Of a DNA stretch of 46,263 bases, positions 33,794-42,861 are shown one piece after another. Both the position numbers and the translations under genes were made by a program. The notes beneath the pieces were generated by a model. That model saw only the letters and a program-made list of their open reading frames with translations, searched no databases and was not told the DNA's origin. The stretch covers positions 1-46,263 of the forward strand of contig CANQUA010000018.1 in the NCBI GenBank assembly GCA_947626915.1. Reading direction: 5' to 3'. Position 1 is the first letter of the stretch. Every line of letters begins with the position of its first letter. This DNA comes from an uncultured Lachnospiraceae bacterium (GTDB lineage Bacteria > Bacillota > Clostridia > Lachnospirales > Lachnospiraceae).

Positions 33794-34079
33794 CAGAGTA
33801 CCGCCATCCGCCGTCATGTGCGTCATGATACTGCGCGGATGCGTGTACCGTCTCCCTCCCGGGATCCGTTTCATCAGTAAGCAAGCTTTATCAAAGTACA
33901 AAACCCGGACGCGGCTTCGTGAGCCTTGAGGAGACGTTCCCGCAGAAGGGGGTCATAACGGCCACAGCGTGCGCAGGATGGGCCTGAAGAAGGCGGTCCT
34001 GGGCTATCCTGTGTGCGGCAGGCATCCGGGCTGACCGTGAAGGACGGGCCGGGATGGCGAAGCCTGCGCGTCCGGGGCC

Positions 34080-34124
34080 GCGGGTGCGCCCGCTTACTTC
34101 GTGAAAAAAGCAAGTTCACGGAAG
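34080..34124 (+). promoter_or_regulatory. Two adjacent RNA hairpins in the leader of the NusG-like gene
   Basis: GCGGG-TGCG-CCCGC (34080-34093) is followed at once by CTTCGTGAA (34097-34105) pairing with TTCACGGAAG (34115-34124, one bulge). LoaP, a NusG relative in Firmicutes, recognises an RNA hairpin in the leader of its operon, so this is the natural place for such an element. The rest of 33794-34181 is GC-rich and shows no gene. Confidence 0.5.
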
Positions 34125-34181
34125 GGCAGACGTGCCGGGGCAGCCGGAAGATTTGACGGACAGAAGGGAGAGGCATCGGAC

Positions 34182-34946
34182 ATGCTGTGGTATGTGATAC
34201 AGACGTTTACGGGAAGGGAAGAGCAGCTGGTGAAGATGATCCGGAAGCAGGTGCCGGCAGACTGTTACGGCGAATGTTTCGTGGCCTACTATGAGCAGCT
34301 GCGGGACCGGAGGCAGGAGAACCAGATCCATATCCTGCGGCTGTTCCCCGGCTATATCTTCATCTCATCGGATGATGCCGGCCGCCTCTTCCGGCATCTG
34401 AAGACGATCCCCGCGATGACGAGGATCATCGCCAGCGGGGAGTTTGCGTTTACGCCCCTTTATGAGGGGGAGGCGGAATTCCTCTTAAACATGCTGGACC
34501 GTGACCGCGTGGTCCGCCTCACGTATGTGGCGACGGACGGGCACGACCATGTGACCTACATGGCCGGGCCGCTGGAACGGTGCGTTTCCTGCATCCGTTC
34601 CTACCAGTTCCGCAAACGGGAAGCCCAGGTGTGTGTGCGGATCGCGGGGGAGGAGAAGGTCGTGCGGATGGGGATCCTGTTAAATGACGATGTCCGGCGG
34701 GAGATGGCGTACGGGAAGGTGGAGGCGCGGATCCGCACGCCGGAGAAGTACAGAATCCCGGCGCAGGGAGGCCGGACCGCCGTGCTGGATAAGGGCGACA
34801 ACGTGACAGTCATAGACGGCGCGTTTGAGGGAAAGGCGGCGGTGGTCCGTCAGGTGAAGCCGGGCAGCGTGCTGCTCGCCGTGAGCATGTTCGGCCGGGA
34901 GATTCCGGTGGAGGTGCCGGCCGGGAGCGTGAGGAGACTGGCGTAG
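34182..34946 (+). CDS. NusG-like specialised elongation factor (LoaP/UpxY-like), NGN plus KOW
   Basis: The 254-residue protein begins MLWYVIQTFTGREEQLVKMI, the NusG N-terminal (NGN) domain, with the conserved LFPGYIFIS strand and IPAMTRIIASGE. It ends in a KOW domain (DKGDNVTVIDGAFEGKAAVV, then a strand ending VPAGSVRRL). Such NusG paralogues bind RNA polymerase and allow it to pass terminators in long polysaccharide or antibiotic operons. As the first gene of this locus it is the likely master of its expression. I start it at ATG 34182 (AGAAGGGAGAGG upstream). A second paralogue follows 251 bp later beyond a terminator. Confidence 0.88.
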   Translation: MLWYVIQTFTGREEQLVKMIRKQVPADCYGECFVAYYEQLRDRRQENQIHILRLFPGYIFISSDDAGRLFRHLKTIPAMTRIIASGEFAFTPLYEGEAEFLLNMLDRDRVVRLTYVATDGHDHVTYMAGPLERCVSCIRSYQFRKREAQVCVRIAGEEKVVRMGILLNDDVRREMAYGKVEARIRTPEKYRIPAQGGRTAVLDKGDNVTVIDGAFEGKAAVVRQVKPGSVLLAVSMFGREIPVEVPAGSVRRLA

Positions 34947-35072
34947 GCCGTGAGAGAACCGGCGCAGATCGGTATGCGGACCGGAACCATGTGCGGCAGG
35001 CCGCCATGCTGCCTCGCAGGATGTGCGAAAAACCATATGGAAAATCATACGAAGAATTATATAAAACTGCGG

Positions 35073-35097
35073 AAGGGCCGGTCTGCCGGTCCTTTTA
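35073..35097 (+). terminator. Short terminator between the two NusG-like genes
   Basis: AAGGGCCGG (35073-35081) pairs with CCGGTCCTT (35086-35094, one G-U) around TCTG, then TTAT. It follows the first NusG-like gene by 127 bp, where an antiterminator would have to act to reach the downstream genes. Confidence 0.65.
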
Positions 35098-35197
35098 TAA
35101 TGCAGACTTTCCGGACATGACCTTTGCAGGAATGCGGTCAGTCCGGAGAAGCGGGAATCCCGGAGATAAACGGCCGGACGGGAAAGGAGGAGAAGGG

Positions 35198-35953
35198 ATG
35201 CTCTGGTACAAACTGAAGACCTGGTACGGAGGCGAGGAGGCGCTGGTGAAGGAGATCCGGCGCGCCGTGCCGCCCTATCTGTACGAAGATGTCTTTGTGA
35301 TTTACAACGAGAGAAACTTAAGGCGCCAGAGGCAGAGCGTCATTGAGACGGAGCCGCTGTTTAAGGGCTGTGTGTTTTTGACGTGCCGGGAGACGGAGCC
35401 GCTGCTGAGGCGCCTGGATCAGATCCCTGCCGTTTCCCGTCTGATCGGGACGGGCTATCTGTCCATGTTTCCGCTGATGGAGAGGGACGCCCGTTTCCTG
35501 GAGCTGATCTCCGGCCCGGAGCATGTGGTGCGCGTCTCCTATGTGCTGCGCGAGTCCGAAGAAGGGAATACGTACCGGGTCTGCGGGCCGTTGGAGTACC
35601 TGCTGGACGGACTTGAAAAGATCCGTTTTTCCAGCCGGTTCGCAAAAACACACAAACAGCTGTGGGGAGAGGACACGGTGCTGCCGCTGGGGATCCTTGC
35701 GAAGGAAGACCTGGGGGAGAAGATACTGAACCGCGGGGCGGAAGAAGTGCCGGAGCTGCCTGAGGCGGGGCATTATACGCTGCTGGAGATCGATAAAGAC
35801 GAAGCCGGCAGAAATGTGTACCATGCCGGAAGCAGCGTCACGCTTCTTCCCTCCGGAGAACGAGCCGTTCAGGCAAAAGCCGGAGCTGCTGCGGGATATC
35901 AGACAGGGCCGCGCAAACAGCCGGCAGCCGGGAAGGCCGCCGCGGCGATGTGA
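35198..35953 (+). CDS. Second NusG-like factor, KOW domain eroded
   Basis: The 251-residue paralogue aligns with the upstream protein over the NGN domain: MLWYKLKTWYGGEEALVKEI, then LFKGCVFLTC and IPAVSRLIGTGYLSMFPLME, and the linker (CGPLEYLLDGLEKIRF; VLPLGILAKEDLGE). The C-terminus starts like a KOW (HAGSSVTLLPSGERAV) but then turns into an Ala/Gly/Lys-rich tail. No other frame restores a KOW. It may therefore bind polymerase without the partner contacts of KOW, act as a competitor, or be decaying. The ribosome site GGAAAGGAGG is excellent, which argues for expression. Confidence 0.82.
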   Translation: MLWYKLKTWYGGEEALVKEIRRAVPPYLYEDVFVIYNERNLRRQRQSVIETEPLFKGCVFLTCRETEPLLRRLDQIPAVSRLIGTGYLSMFPLMERDARFLELISGPEHVVRVSYVLRESEEGNTYRVCGPLEYLLDGLEKIRFSSRFAKTHKQLWGEDTVLPLGILAKEDLGEKILNRGAEEVPELPEAGHYTLLEIDKDEAGRNVYHAGSSVTLLPSGERAVQAKAGAAAGYQTGPRKQPAAGKAAAAM

Positions 35954-36104
35954 CGCCGGAGCGGCGGGGATTCCGGCAGCGCGCCTGAAGAATTGCCGGG
36001 AACGAAGGAACAGAACGATTATCCCATATAAACTCTCAAACCTCCGGAGGAGAAATATTTTTGAATACACTGCGACCAGCCGGTTCCGGAATGGGGCGGC
36101 TGCT

Positions 36105-37265
36105 ATGAACAAAAAAGCACTGATGACCGCCTCTGTGGCGTCCATGCTGGACAATTTCAACCGAAGCAATATAAACCTGCTATTGGAAATGGGTTATAAG
36201 GTTACGCTGGCTGCCAATTTTGACGCGTCGGAAGATTCCAGCCCATTGTCCAGACTAACGGCGTTTAAGGCAGAGATGGAGGCCCTGGGCTGCCGCGTGG
36301 TGCAGATCGATTTCAGCCGGAAGATCGCGAACCTCCCGAAACAGCTGCGCTCCTACCGGCAGCTGCGGCAGCTGGCCGCGGAACAGGATTTCGCGCTGGT
36401 TCACTGCAACTCGCCGATCTGCGCCGCGATGACGCGTCTGGCGTTCAGAAAGAAAAGGAAAACCAATGGAACCCGGGTGATCTACACCGCCCACGGGTTC
36501 CATTTTTTTAGAGGCGCGCCGGTTAAGAACTGGCTTTTGTATTTCCCGGTGGAATGGGTGTGCGCCCACTGGACGGATATCCTGAACACGGTGAACCGGG
36601 AGGATTACCGGTTTGCCAAAAGATGGCTGAGGGCGGGAAGGGTCGTGCACCTGCCGGGGGTAGGGATCGACCTGGAGAAGTTCAATTCGGACTGCGCGGA
36701 CCGGGAAAAGATTCGGGAGTCAGTTCGGAGAAGTCTGGGCATCGGGAAAGATGAGAAGATGCTGCTGTCGGTGGGGGAATTAAACAGAAATAAAAACCAT
36801 GAAAACGTCATACGGGCATTGAATGAGCTGCACAACCCAGTCTACCGATATTACATATGCGGTCAAGGCATTCTTGAACAGGAACTGAAAGGATTGACCC
36901 AAAAAATGAATCTGGAGGATCAAGTGATCTTTCTCGGATACAGGGAAGATATTGCCGATATTTATCAGGCGGCTGACTTATTTATTTTCCCATCTCTGCG
37001 TGAAGGTATGCCGATGGCACTGATGGAGGCGATGGCGGTAAAGACGCCGGTGATTTGTTCGGATATTCGCGGAAACCGGGAACTGGTGAGAGAAAAAAAG
37101 CTGCGTTTTGATCCTAATAATCCTCAAAATATCGCTGTTTGCATACGCCGGGCTATGAAGATGGATTTGTCGCAAGCGGTGGAGGGCAATTACAGTAAAA
37201 TTCAGAAATACAGGATGGAGATAGTTTGGCAGAAGATGAAAAAGGAATATATTCATGGGGGATAA
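36105..37265 (+). CDS. Glycosyltransferase family 4 (first sugar-transfer gene of the locus)
   Basis: The 386-residue protein has the GT-B fold of family 4. The N-terminal domain reads MNKKALMTASVASMLDNFNR, then LVHCNSPICAAMTRLAFR and IYTAHGFHFFRGAPVKNWL. The C-terminal nucleotide-sugar domain reads MLLSVGELNRNKNHENVI, VIFLGYREDIADIYQAADLFIFPS and the donor-binding E-x7-E region LREGMPMALMEAMAV. This resembles EpsD/CapM-type transferases that act early on the lipid-linked glycan. The start is tentative (GGGGCGG upstream). Base composition shifts from GC-rich to AT-rich near 36770, between the two domains, which suggests a recombination joint. Confidence 0.88.
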   Translation: MNKKALMTASVASMLDNFNRSNINLLLEMGYKVTLAANFDASEDSSPLSRLTAFKAEMEALGCRVVQIDFSRKIANLPKQLRSYRQLRQLAAEQDFALVHCNSPICAAMTRLAFRKKRKTNGTRVIYTAHGFHFFRGAPVKNWLLYFPVEWVCAHWTDILNTVNREDYRFAKRWLRAGRVVHLPGVGIDLEKFNSDCADREKIRESVRRSLGIGKDEKMLLSVGELNRNKNHENVIRALNELHNPVYRYYICGQGILEQELKGLTQKMNLEDQVIFLGYREDIADIYQAADLFIFPSLREGMPMALMEAMAVKTPVICSDIRGNRELVREKKLRFDPNNPQNIAVCIRRAMKMDLSQAVEGNYSKIQKYRMEIVWQKMKKEYIHGG

Positions 37266-37267
37266 AG

Positions 37268-38254
37268 GTGCTCTTTTCAATTATCATTCCTGTCTATAAT
37301 GCGGAAAAATACTTACATCAGTGCATAGACAGTGTCCTCAAACAGACTTATGAACGGTTAGAATTGATTCTGATTGACGATGGCTCACAGGATGGGAGTG
37401 GACAGATTTGTGACCAGTATGCAAAGAATGATTCGAGGGTTCATGTCATACACAAGCAAAATGAGGGCGTGGTGCTTGCCAGGCAGGAGGGGACGGCAGC
37501 TGCAAAAGGCGATTATCTTGTTTTCGTAGATGCGGATGATTTAATATCCAGAACAAGTCTGGAGCAGATTAATATCGTGCTGGAAACTTACGAACCGGAT
37601 ATAGTTGCTTATGGAGCACAGGTCGAAACGCGGACAGGAAGAATAAAAAGACAGTCTTTGAGCGGCGCCGGCATGTATTGTAAGAGAGCTATAGAAAGGA
37701 ATATTTTCCCCTACCTGATACAAACGGACACTTGTAAATATTTTCCACCGTGTTTGGTTACGAAAGCGTTCAGAAGTCAGTTATATAAGGCACATTTGTG
37801 TACTGACAGGGAGATCGTCATAGGGGAAGATGCTGCCGGATCGATTGCCTGCATGTTTCATGCAGACAGTCTGTTTGTTATGAATGAATGTCTTTACTAT
37901 TATAGATTTAATAAAAAATCGGTAACCAGATCGGGCAGGGCATACAGTTGGCGTTGCGCGGAGAGAATAGCTGAATTCTTGAAAAGGGAAATTGATTTAT
38001 CAATCGGTGATCTGGAAGATCAGTTATTGCGGTATGTCGTCCATATGTTATTTATTACTGCCTGTTCACAATTTCAAGGCGGAGGGGATTATAAGCAGAT
38101 TACAGCTTCCATCCACAAGAATATAAATGATCCCTTTTACGCTTCTGCAATAAAAAAATGCCGGTTCCGGTTTCTGTCAAAAGGCTGGCTGGCACGATTA
38201 GCCTTACAGCATGAGTTGTATCCGGCTATGAAATTGTGGAGTTTGATCCATTAA
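37268..38254 (+). CDS. Glycosyltransferase family 2
   Basis: The 328-residue GT-A enzyme begins LFSIIIPVYNAEKYLHQCID and shows LILIDDGSQDGSG, the metal-binding LVFVDADDL, and GEDAAGSIACMFHADSL further on. It adds one sugar to the growing repeat; the donor is unknown. The likely start is GTG 37268, three bases after the previous stop and directly behind GGGGGA. The gene is clearly more AT-rich than 33-36 kb, so it was probably acquired with the variable part of the locus. Confidence 0.88.
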   Translation: MLFSIIIPVYNAEKYLHQCIDSVLKQTYERLELILIDDGSQDGSGQICDQYAKNDSRVHVIHKQNEGVVLARQEGTAAAKGDYLVFVDADDLISRTSLEQINIVLETYEPDIVAYGAQVETRTGRIKRQSLSGAGMYCKRAIERNIFPYLIQTDTCKYFPPCLVTKAFRSQLYKAHLCTDREIVIGEDAAGSIACMFHADSLFVMNECLYYYRFNKKSVTRSGRAYSWRCAERIAEFLKREIDLSIGDLEDQLLRYVVHMLFITACSQFQGGGDYKQITASIHKNINDPFYASAIKKCRFRFLSKGWLARLALQHELYPAMKLWSLIH

Positions 38255-38349
38255 GTGTAATCCGGATATAGAATGGTGAATTTGTAAGGGTTTTTCAAGG
38301 TGAGTGCTATTCTGTCAGGGTTTGCTTATGAGAGGAAGGGAAGAACCGT

Positions 38350-39267
38350 ATGATCGGTGTGGTCATACTGAACTACAATACCTGGGAAGAATCTTTGGAA
38401 TGCATAGAGAGTATTCAGGCAGGCAATTTATCCAATGATATAAGGATTTATCTGGTAGATAATGCTTCATCTGTCAGGAAGCCGAAGAATATGGACGGTT
38501 ACTGCTTAGAGTGTTCCATTACATATATACAAAATTCGGAAAATATCGGATATGCCGCTGGAAATAACATAGGGATACGTCAGGCATTGGCTGATTGCTG
38601 CAGCGCAATCCTTGTCAGCAACAGCGATGTCAGGTATGAAAAAGATAGTATCAGGTTGTTGTATCGTTACTTATCTGAACATCCAGATGCAGGTATTGTT
38701 GGTCCGAAGATTCGATGCCTTGACGGGAAAGTCCTGAAAGGATGCCTGATGATGAAAACAGGCATTCGGGAGAAATATCTGCTCCGCACCTGCTTAAGGT
38801 TTCTGTTCCCAAAGTATGACAGCCGTTACTGGGGACGGCAGCACGATTACGAGAATGAGACATTTCCTGTGTACGCGGTCTCGGGCTGTTGCTTCATGAT
38901 AAGCAGGGAATGCGCGGAACGTGTCACGCCGCTCGACGAGGGGACGTTCCTGTATGATGAGGAACTGATCCTTGGGATACGGATGGAGGAAGCCGGGTAT
39001 GGAACGGTTTATTATCCGGAAAGTACCGTCCTGCATAAAACCGGACAGAGTACCGGAGGGATCCGGACGAATCCTTCCGCCTATACCTGCCAGATACGCA
39101 GTGAGATCTATTACTGCAAAAAATATCTGCATATGAAGAACTGGCAGATCCTGCCGCTCTACCTGTACCGCGCGGCAGTATATGCCAGGTATTGTCTGGG
39201 GAACAGGAGGTTCCGCGAAATGGCAGGAACATTCCTTGCTGATACACGGAAGGAATTCCGGAGATGA
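38350..39267 (+). CDS. Glycosyltransferase family 2 (rhamnosyltransferase-like)
   Basis: The 305-residue protein begins MIGVVILNYNTWEESLECIE, with IYLVDNASS, NIGYAAGNNIGIRQA, the SNSDVRY acidic site, AVSGCCFMISRE and the acceptor-side motif FLYDEELILGIRMEEAGY. This pattern is shared by rhamnosyltransferase-like GT2 proteins of capsule clusters; the sugar is not proven. AGGAAGGGAAG precedes the ATG. The last codons overlap the next gene (ATGA). Confidence 0.88.
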   Translation: MIGVVILNYNTWEESLECIESIQAGNLSNDIRIYLVDNASSVRKPKNMDGYCLECSITYIQNSENIGYAAGNNIGIRQALADCCSAILVSNSDVRYEKDSIRLLYRYLSEHPDAGIVGPKIRCLDGKVLKGCLMMKTGIREKYLLRTCLRFLFPKYDSRYWGRQHDYENETFPVYAVSGCCFMISRECAERVTPLDEGTFLYDEELILGIRMEEAGYGTVYYPESTVLHKTGQSTGGIRTNPSAYTCQIRSEIYYCKKYLHMKNWQILPLYLYRAAVYARYCLGNRRFREMAGTFLADTRKEFRR

Positions 39268-40706
39268 AAATACTGCACTATGTTCTGGGGATACCGCCGC
39301 TGCGTGGGGGAGGGGCAATCAAATACGCGCAGGACCTGGCGGAAGGGCAGCGGAAACTGGGCCATGAGGCATCCCTGATTTATCCGGGTGAAATCCGGAA
39401 GTCAGGAAAGGTAAAGATCATCCGCCACGGGAACAGCAGGAAAGGGATCCTGTATGAGATCATAAACCCGCTTCCGGTCCCGCTTGCATGCGGGATCGCG
39501 GAGCCGGATGCTTTCATGAGGGAAGGGGATGCGGAAATTTACGACAGCTTCTTCCGGAGGGAGAAATTTGACGTACTCCATATACACAGCCTTATGGGGA
39601 TGCACAGGGAGTTCCTTGCCGCGGCAAAAGGGCAGGGAGTAAAGGCCTTTTATACGACGCATGATTATTTCGGCCTGTGTCCGAAGACGGATCTTTTCCG
39701 CGATGGGAAGATATGTCGCGACATATGTTGGGAAGGCTGCGAAAAATGCTGTGCCGGTGCAGATGAGCTAAAGCTGCTGATAAGAAGGCAGTCGCACTTG
39801 TTTCGGTTGGCCATCCGATACGAATGGGTTCCCCGGCTCAAGAGGAAGATTTTCCGTATGGCAGGGCTTGCAGCAGAGCGGCATCCTGGCACGAGAGTAA
39901 CCGGAGGAGCGGACGGCTATGGATCCTGCGGAACGGCTGAAATCGGGCCTGTCTGCTCTTTAGTTGAAACGGATGCGTTTCGCGGTGATGCTTCCGGAGC
40001 ATCTGCAGAGAATACCCTGCCGGCGTCTTATGAGCTTCTGCGTCAGTTTTATTTAGAGGAATTCCAGCAGGTCGATGTATTCCTTTACAACAGTTCCGTG
40101 TCTAAGGAAATCTATGAGAGATACATTCACCCGCAGAAAGGTACTGTTATCGAAGTTTCCCACAGCGGGATACAGGATAACAGGCGCATACGGACGTATG
40201 GAACACTGATGCGGCTGGGATATCTGGGAAAGCCTGGCGCTTACAAAGGTTATGATTTCCTGATCACGGCCCTGGACCGGCTGCTTCCGGAATATACCGG
40301 AAGGTTCACGCTGACCGTATTCATGGAGTACCAGAGTTACCGGAGAGAGTACCTGATTCAGAAGAAGCCGTATGATTACCGGCGTCTGGCGGAAGTCTAC
40401 CGGGATATCGATGTGCTGGTTGTCCCAAGCCTGTGTGCAGAAACCTATGGGCTGGTTGTAAGTGAGGCGATCAGTTACGGTGTTCCGGTAATCGTTACCG
40501 GGAATGTCGGCGCATGTGATCTGGTCCGCAGATATGAAGGTATCGGTTTCATCGTGAGGCCGGAGATCGAAAGCCTGACGGAAACGCTACGGAAGGTCAT
40601 ATCGGACAGTTCCGTACTGGCGGAGGCAAACAGGGCGATCTGCAGGGCACCGATTGAATATGGTTACGAAAAATACATAAGAAGGATTCTGGAAATCTAT
40701 TCATGA
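39264..40706 (+). CDS. Glycosyltransferase family 4, large form
   Basis: The 480-residue GT-B protein begins MKILHYVLGIPPLRGGGAIK and YAQDLAEGQRKLGHE. It has the N-domain motif FDVLHIHSLMG and YTTHDYFGLCPK, a cysteine-rich loop (CRDICWEGCEKCC), a variable insertion at about 190-265, and the C-domain with GYLGKPGAYKGYDFLI, DVLVVPSLCAETYGLVVSEA and YGVPVIVTGNVGA. It overlaps the preceding gene by 4 bp (ATGA), so the pair is translationally coupled. Role: a sugar transfer in repeat assembly; specificity unknown. Confidence 0.88.
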   Translation: MKILHYVLGIPPLRGGGAIKYAQDLAEGQRKLGHEASLIYPGEIRKSGKVKIIRHGNSRKGILYEIINPLPVPLACGIAEPDAFMREGDAEIYDSFFRREKFDVLHIHSLMGMHREFLAAAKGQGVKAFYTTHDYFGLCPKTDLFRDGKICRDICWEGCEKCCAGADELKLLIRRQSHLFRLAIRYEWVPRLKRKIFRMAGLAAERHPGTRVTGGADGYGSCGTAEIGPVCSLVETDAFRGDASGASAENTLPASYELLRQFYLEEFQQVDVFLYNSSVSKEIYERYIHPQKGTVIEVSHSGIQDNRRIRTYGTLMRLGYLGKPGAYKGYDFLITALDRLLPEYTGRFTLTVFMEYQSYRREYLIQKKPYDYRRLAEVYRDIDVLVVPSLCAETYGLVVSEAISYGVPVIVTGNVGACDLVRRYEGIGFIVRPEIESLTETLRKVISDSSVLAEANRAICRAPIEYGYEKYIRRILEIYS

Positions 40707-40717
40707 GAGGTTGACTG

Positions 40718-41494
40718 ATGACTAAATTAGCGGAGTTATATTCGTACAGAGAAATGATATACAGCCTGGTCCGCAGGGATTTAAGGGGGAGATATAAAGG
40801 CTCTGTGCTGGGGTTTCTTTGGACTTTTTTAAATCCACTTTTACAGCTGGTTGTTTATACGATGGTGTTTTCCATGATCATGAGGAATAATATCGAGAAA
40901 TACTATCTGTTTTTGTTCGTTGCGCTGGTACCGTGGGGATTGATGAACTCGGCTATGGTAAACGGTTCGACCTGTATCGTCGGGGCGCCGGATATGGTGA
41001 AGAAGATCTATTTTCCCCGGGAGGTCCTCCCTCTGTCGAACACTCTGAGCAATTTTGTCAATATGTTTTTGTGTTTCCTGGTGGTTTTCGCGGTATTGAT
41101 CCTGACCGGGTTCGGTTTGAATTTTCAGGCGCTGCTGTATATGCCGGTTGTGATGGTGACGGAGTTCATCATGGCCTTGGGGATTGCCCTTCTGACCTCC
41201 GCGGTTACCGTGTATATGCGGGACGTGGCTTACATTCTGAGCATTGTTGCCATGGCATGGCAGTTCCTGACACCGATACTATATTCGTCTGATATGGTGC
41301 CGGTGGAACTGCTTCCGATTTTTCGGATGAATCCCATGACTCCGGTGATAGAGGCATACAGGGAGATTCTGTATTATAAGGCAGTTCCGGACCTTACCAC
41401 CCTGATAAGCGCGGCAATTTTTGGGATCATTGTCCTGGCTGTGGGGGAACTGGTGTTTTCAAAACTGCAGAAGGGGTTTTGTGAGGAACTTTGA
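40718..41494 (+). CDS. wzm: Polysaccharide ABC exporter permease (Wzm/TagG type)
   Basis: The 258-residue protein has six membrane spans and the ABC-2 start LYSYREMIYSLVRRDLRGRY, then GSVLGFLWTFLNPLLQLVVY. It carries IYFPREVLPLSNTLSNFVN and a closing segment with MNPMTPVIEAYREILYY. It forms the channel that carries the finished, lipid-linked glycan across the membrane, driven by the ATPase encoded next. Export by an ABC pump means the chain is completed in the cytosol rather than by a Wzx/Wzy route. Confidence 0.92.
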   Translation: MTKLAELYSYREMIYSLVRRDLRGRYKGSVLGFLWTFLNPLLQLVVYTMVFSMIMRNNIEKYYLFLFVALVPWGLMNSAMVNGSTCIVGAPDMVKKIYFPREVLPLSNTLSNFVNMFLCFLVVFAVLILTGFGLNFQALLYMPVVMVTEFIMALGIALLTSAVTVYMRDVAYILSIVAMAWQFLTPILYSSDMVPVELLPIFRMNPMTPVIEAYREILYYKAVPDLTTLISAAIFGIIVLAVGELVFSKLQKGFCEEL

Positions 41495-41523
41495 ACGATA
41501 AAAAATAGCCGGGAGAATCAAGT

Positions 41524-42846
41524 ATGGACAACTGTTATGCAATAGAAGTAAAGAACATATCAAAGCATTTTAAGATATATGCTGATAAAAGCACGACTGC
41601 GAAGGAAAAGATCCTGTTCCGGAAGCGGAATCGATATGAAAAGAAGCAGGTTCTCAATGATATCAGCTTTACCATCCGAAAGGGGGAGTCGGTCGGTCTG
41701 ATCGGTCATAATGGTTGCGGTAAAAGCACGACTCTTAAGATCCTGACCCGGATCATGTACCCGGATTCCGGGACGGTCACGATCCATGGGAGGGTATCGA
41801 GCCTTCTGGAACTGGGCGCAGGCTTTCATCCGGACATGACAGGGGTGGAGAATATCTATATAAACGCGTCGATCTTTGGCTTAGGGAAGAAGGAGATCGA
41901 TTCGAAGCTGAAGGACATCATTGAGTTTGCTGAACTTGGAGAATATATCAATAACCCGGTGAGGACGTATTCTTCCGGTATGTATATGCGTCTGGCTTTT
42001 GCGGTTGCGATCAACGTTAACGCGGACATCCTTCTGATCGATGAGGTCCTGGCGGTAGGGGATGTGAATTTCCAAGCGAAATGCATAAACAAACTAATGG
42101 AGATGAAACGCACAGGCATTACAATTGTTCTGGTATCGCATTCCACAGATCAAATCGAAGCCATCTGTGACCGGAGTATCTGGATCCATGACGGGAAGAT
42201 TCAGGCGGATGGACCATGCAGAGATACCCACCGATTGTATCTGAGATATATGGGGGAAAAGAGGGCAGATAGTAAGGGAGATGAAGAAAAATCTGAAGTA
42301 CAGGAGAATCAGACGGTCCCGGATGACCAAGCCACGGTGAGTATTCAGACTGAAGGGGAAAAGGCTGTCCAGAAAATCCTTCAGGACCGAGGAGATGATG
42401 TGCGGTACAAAGACCGCATGAGAGGGAATGGCGACGCGAAAATCCTGTATATTAACAGTTATGACAGCGAAGGAAATATCAGGAATGTATTTGAAAGTGG
42501 GGAGTCAGTAACATTCCGGATCAAATATAAATTATATAAAAAGACATCGGAGGCATTTTTGGGGCTCTGCATTTTCCGAAATGACGGCTTCCGCTGTTAC
42601 GGAACAAATACGAAAATTGATAATCTGAAAATGGAACTGACGGAGGAAAACGGAGAATTTTCGATAGAATTTCCCAATATGGAATTGCTGCAGGGAAAGT
42701 ATTATGTCGATGTCTGTATTGCGTCCAGGGAGGATGATATGCTGGATTACCTGGACGGAGTAAACGCGTTTGAAATCTATAACACAACCGGGGAGATCGG
42801 GTTGTGCAGGATACCCTATTCGTGGGATATTGAGCATGCGAGATGA
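41524..42846 (+). CDS. wzt: Polysaccharide ABC exporter ATPase with C-terminal glycan-binding domain (Wzt type)
   Basis: The 440-residue ATPase shows Walker A GHNGCGKS (61-68), signature YSSGMYMRLAFA, Walker B ILLIDEVLAVGD and the H-loop LVSHSTDQI. A charged linker (about 245-300) leads to a C-terminal beta-sandwich (GDAKILYINSYDSEGNI; YKLYKKTSEAFLGLCIF; YYVDVCIAS) matching the Wzt_C domain, which reads the modified chain end before export. The methyltransferase gene directly downstream could make that end cap, as in O-antigen systems such as E. coli O9a (inference). Confidence 0.92.
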   Translation: MDNCYAIEVKNISKHFKIYADKSTTAKEKILFRKRNRYEKKQVLNDISFTIRKGESVGLIGHNGCGKSTTLKILTRIMYPDSGTVTIHGRVSSLLELGAGFHPDMTGVENIYINASIFGLGKKEIDSKLKDIIEFAELGEYINNPVRTYSSGMYMRLAFAVAINVNADILLIDEVLAVGDVNFQAKCINKLMEMKRTGITIVLVSHSTDQIEAICDRSIWIHDGKIQADGPCRDTHRLYLRYMGEKRADSKGDEEKSEVQENQTVPDDQATVSIQTEGEKAVQKILQDRGDDVRYKDRMRGNGDAKILYINSYDSEGNIRNVFESGESVTFRIKYKLYKKTSEAFLGLCIFRNDGFRCYGTNTKIDNLKMELTEENGEFSIEFPNMELLQGKYYVDVCIASREDDMLDYLDGVNAFEIYNTTGEIGLCRIPYSWDIEHAR

Positions 42847-42861
42847 TTTGGGGGGATAAGC

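Noticed and set aside
39711-39726. Perfect 16-bp palindrome ATATGTCGCGACATAT inside a glycosyltransferase gene
   Set aside because: It is within conserved coding sequence (Cys-Arg-Asp-Ile-Cys) and single-copy by eye, so it is probably chance.
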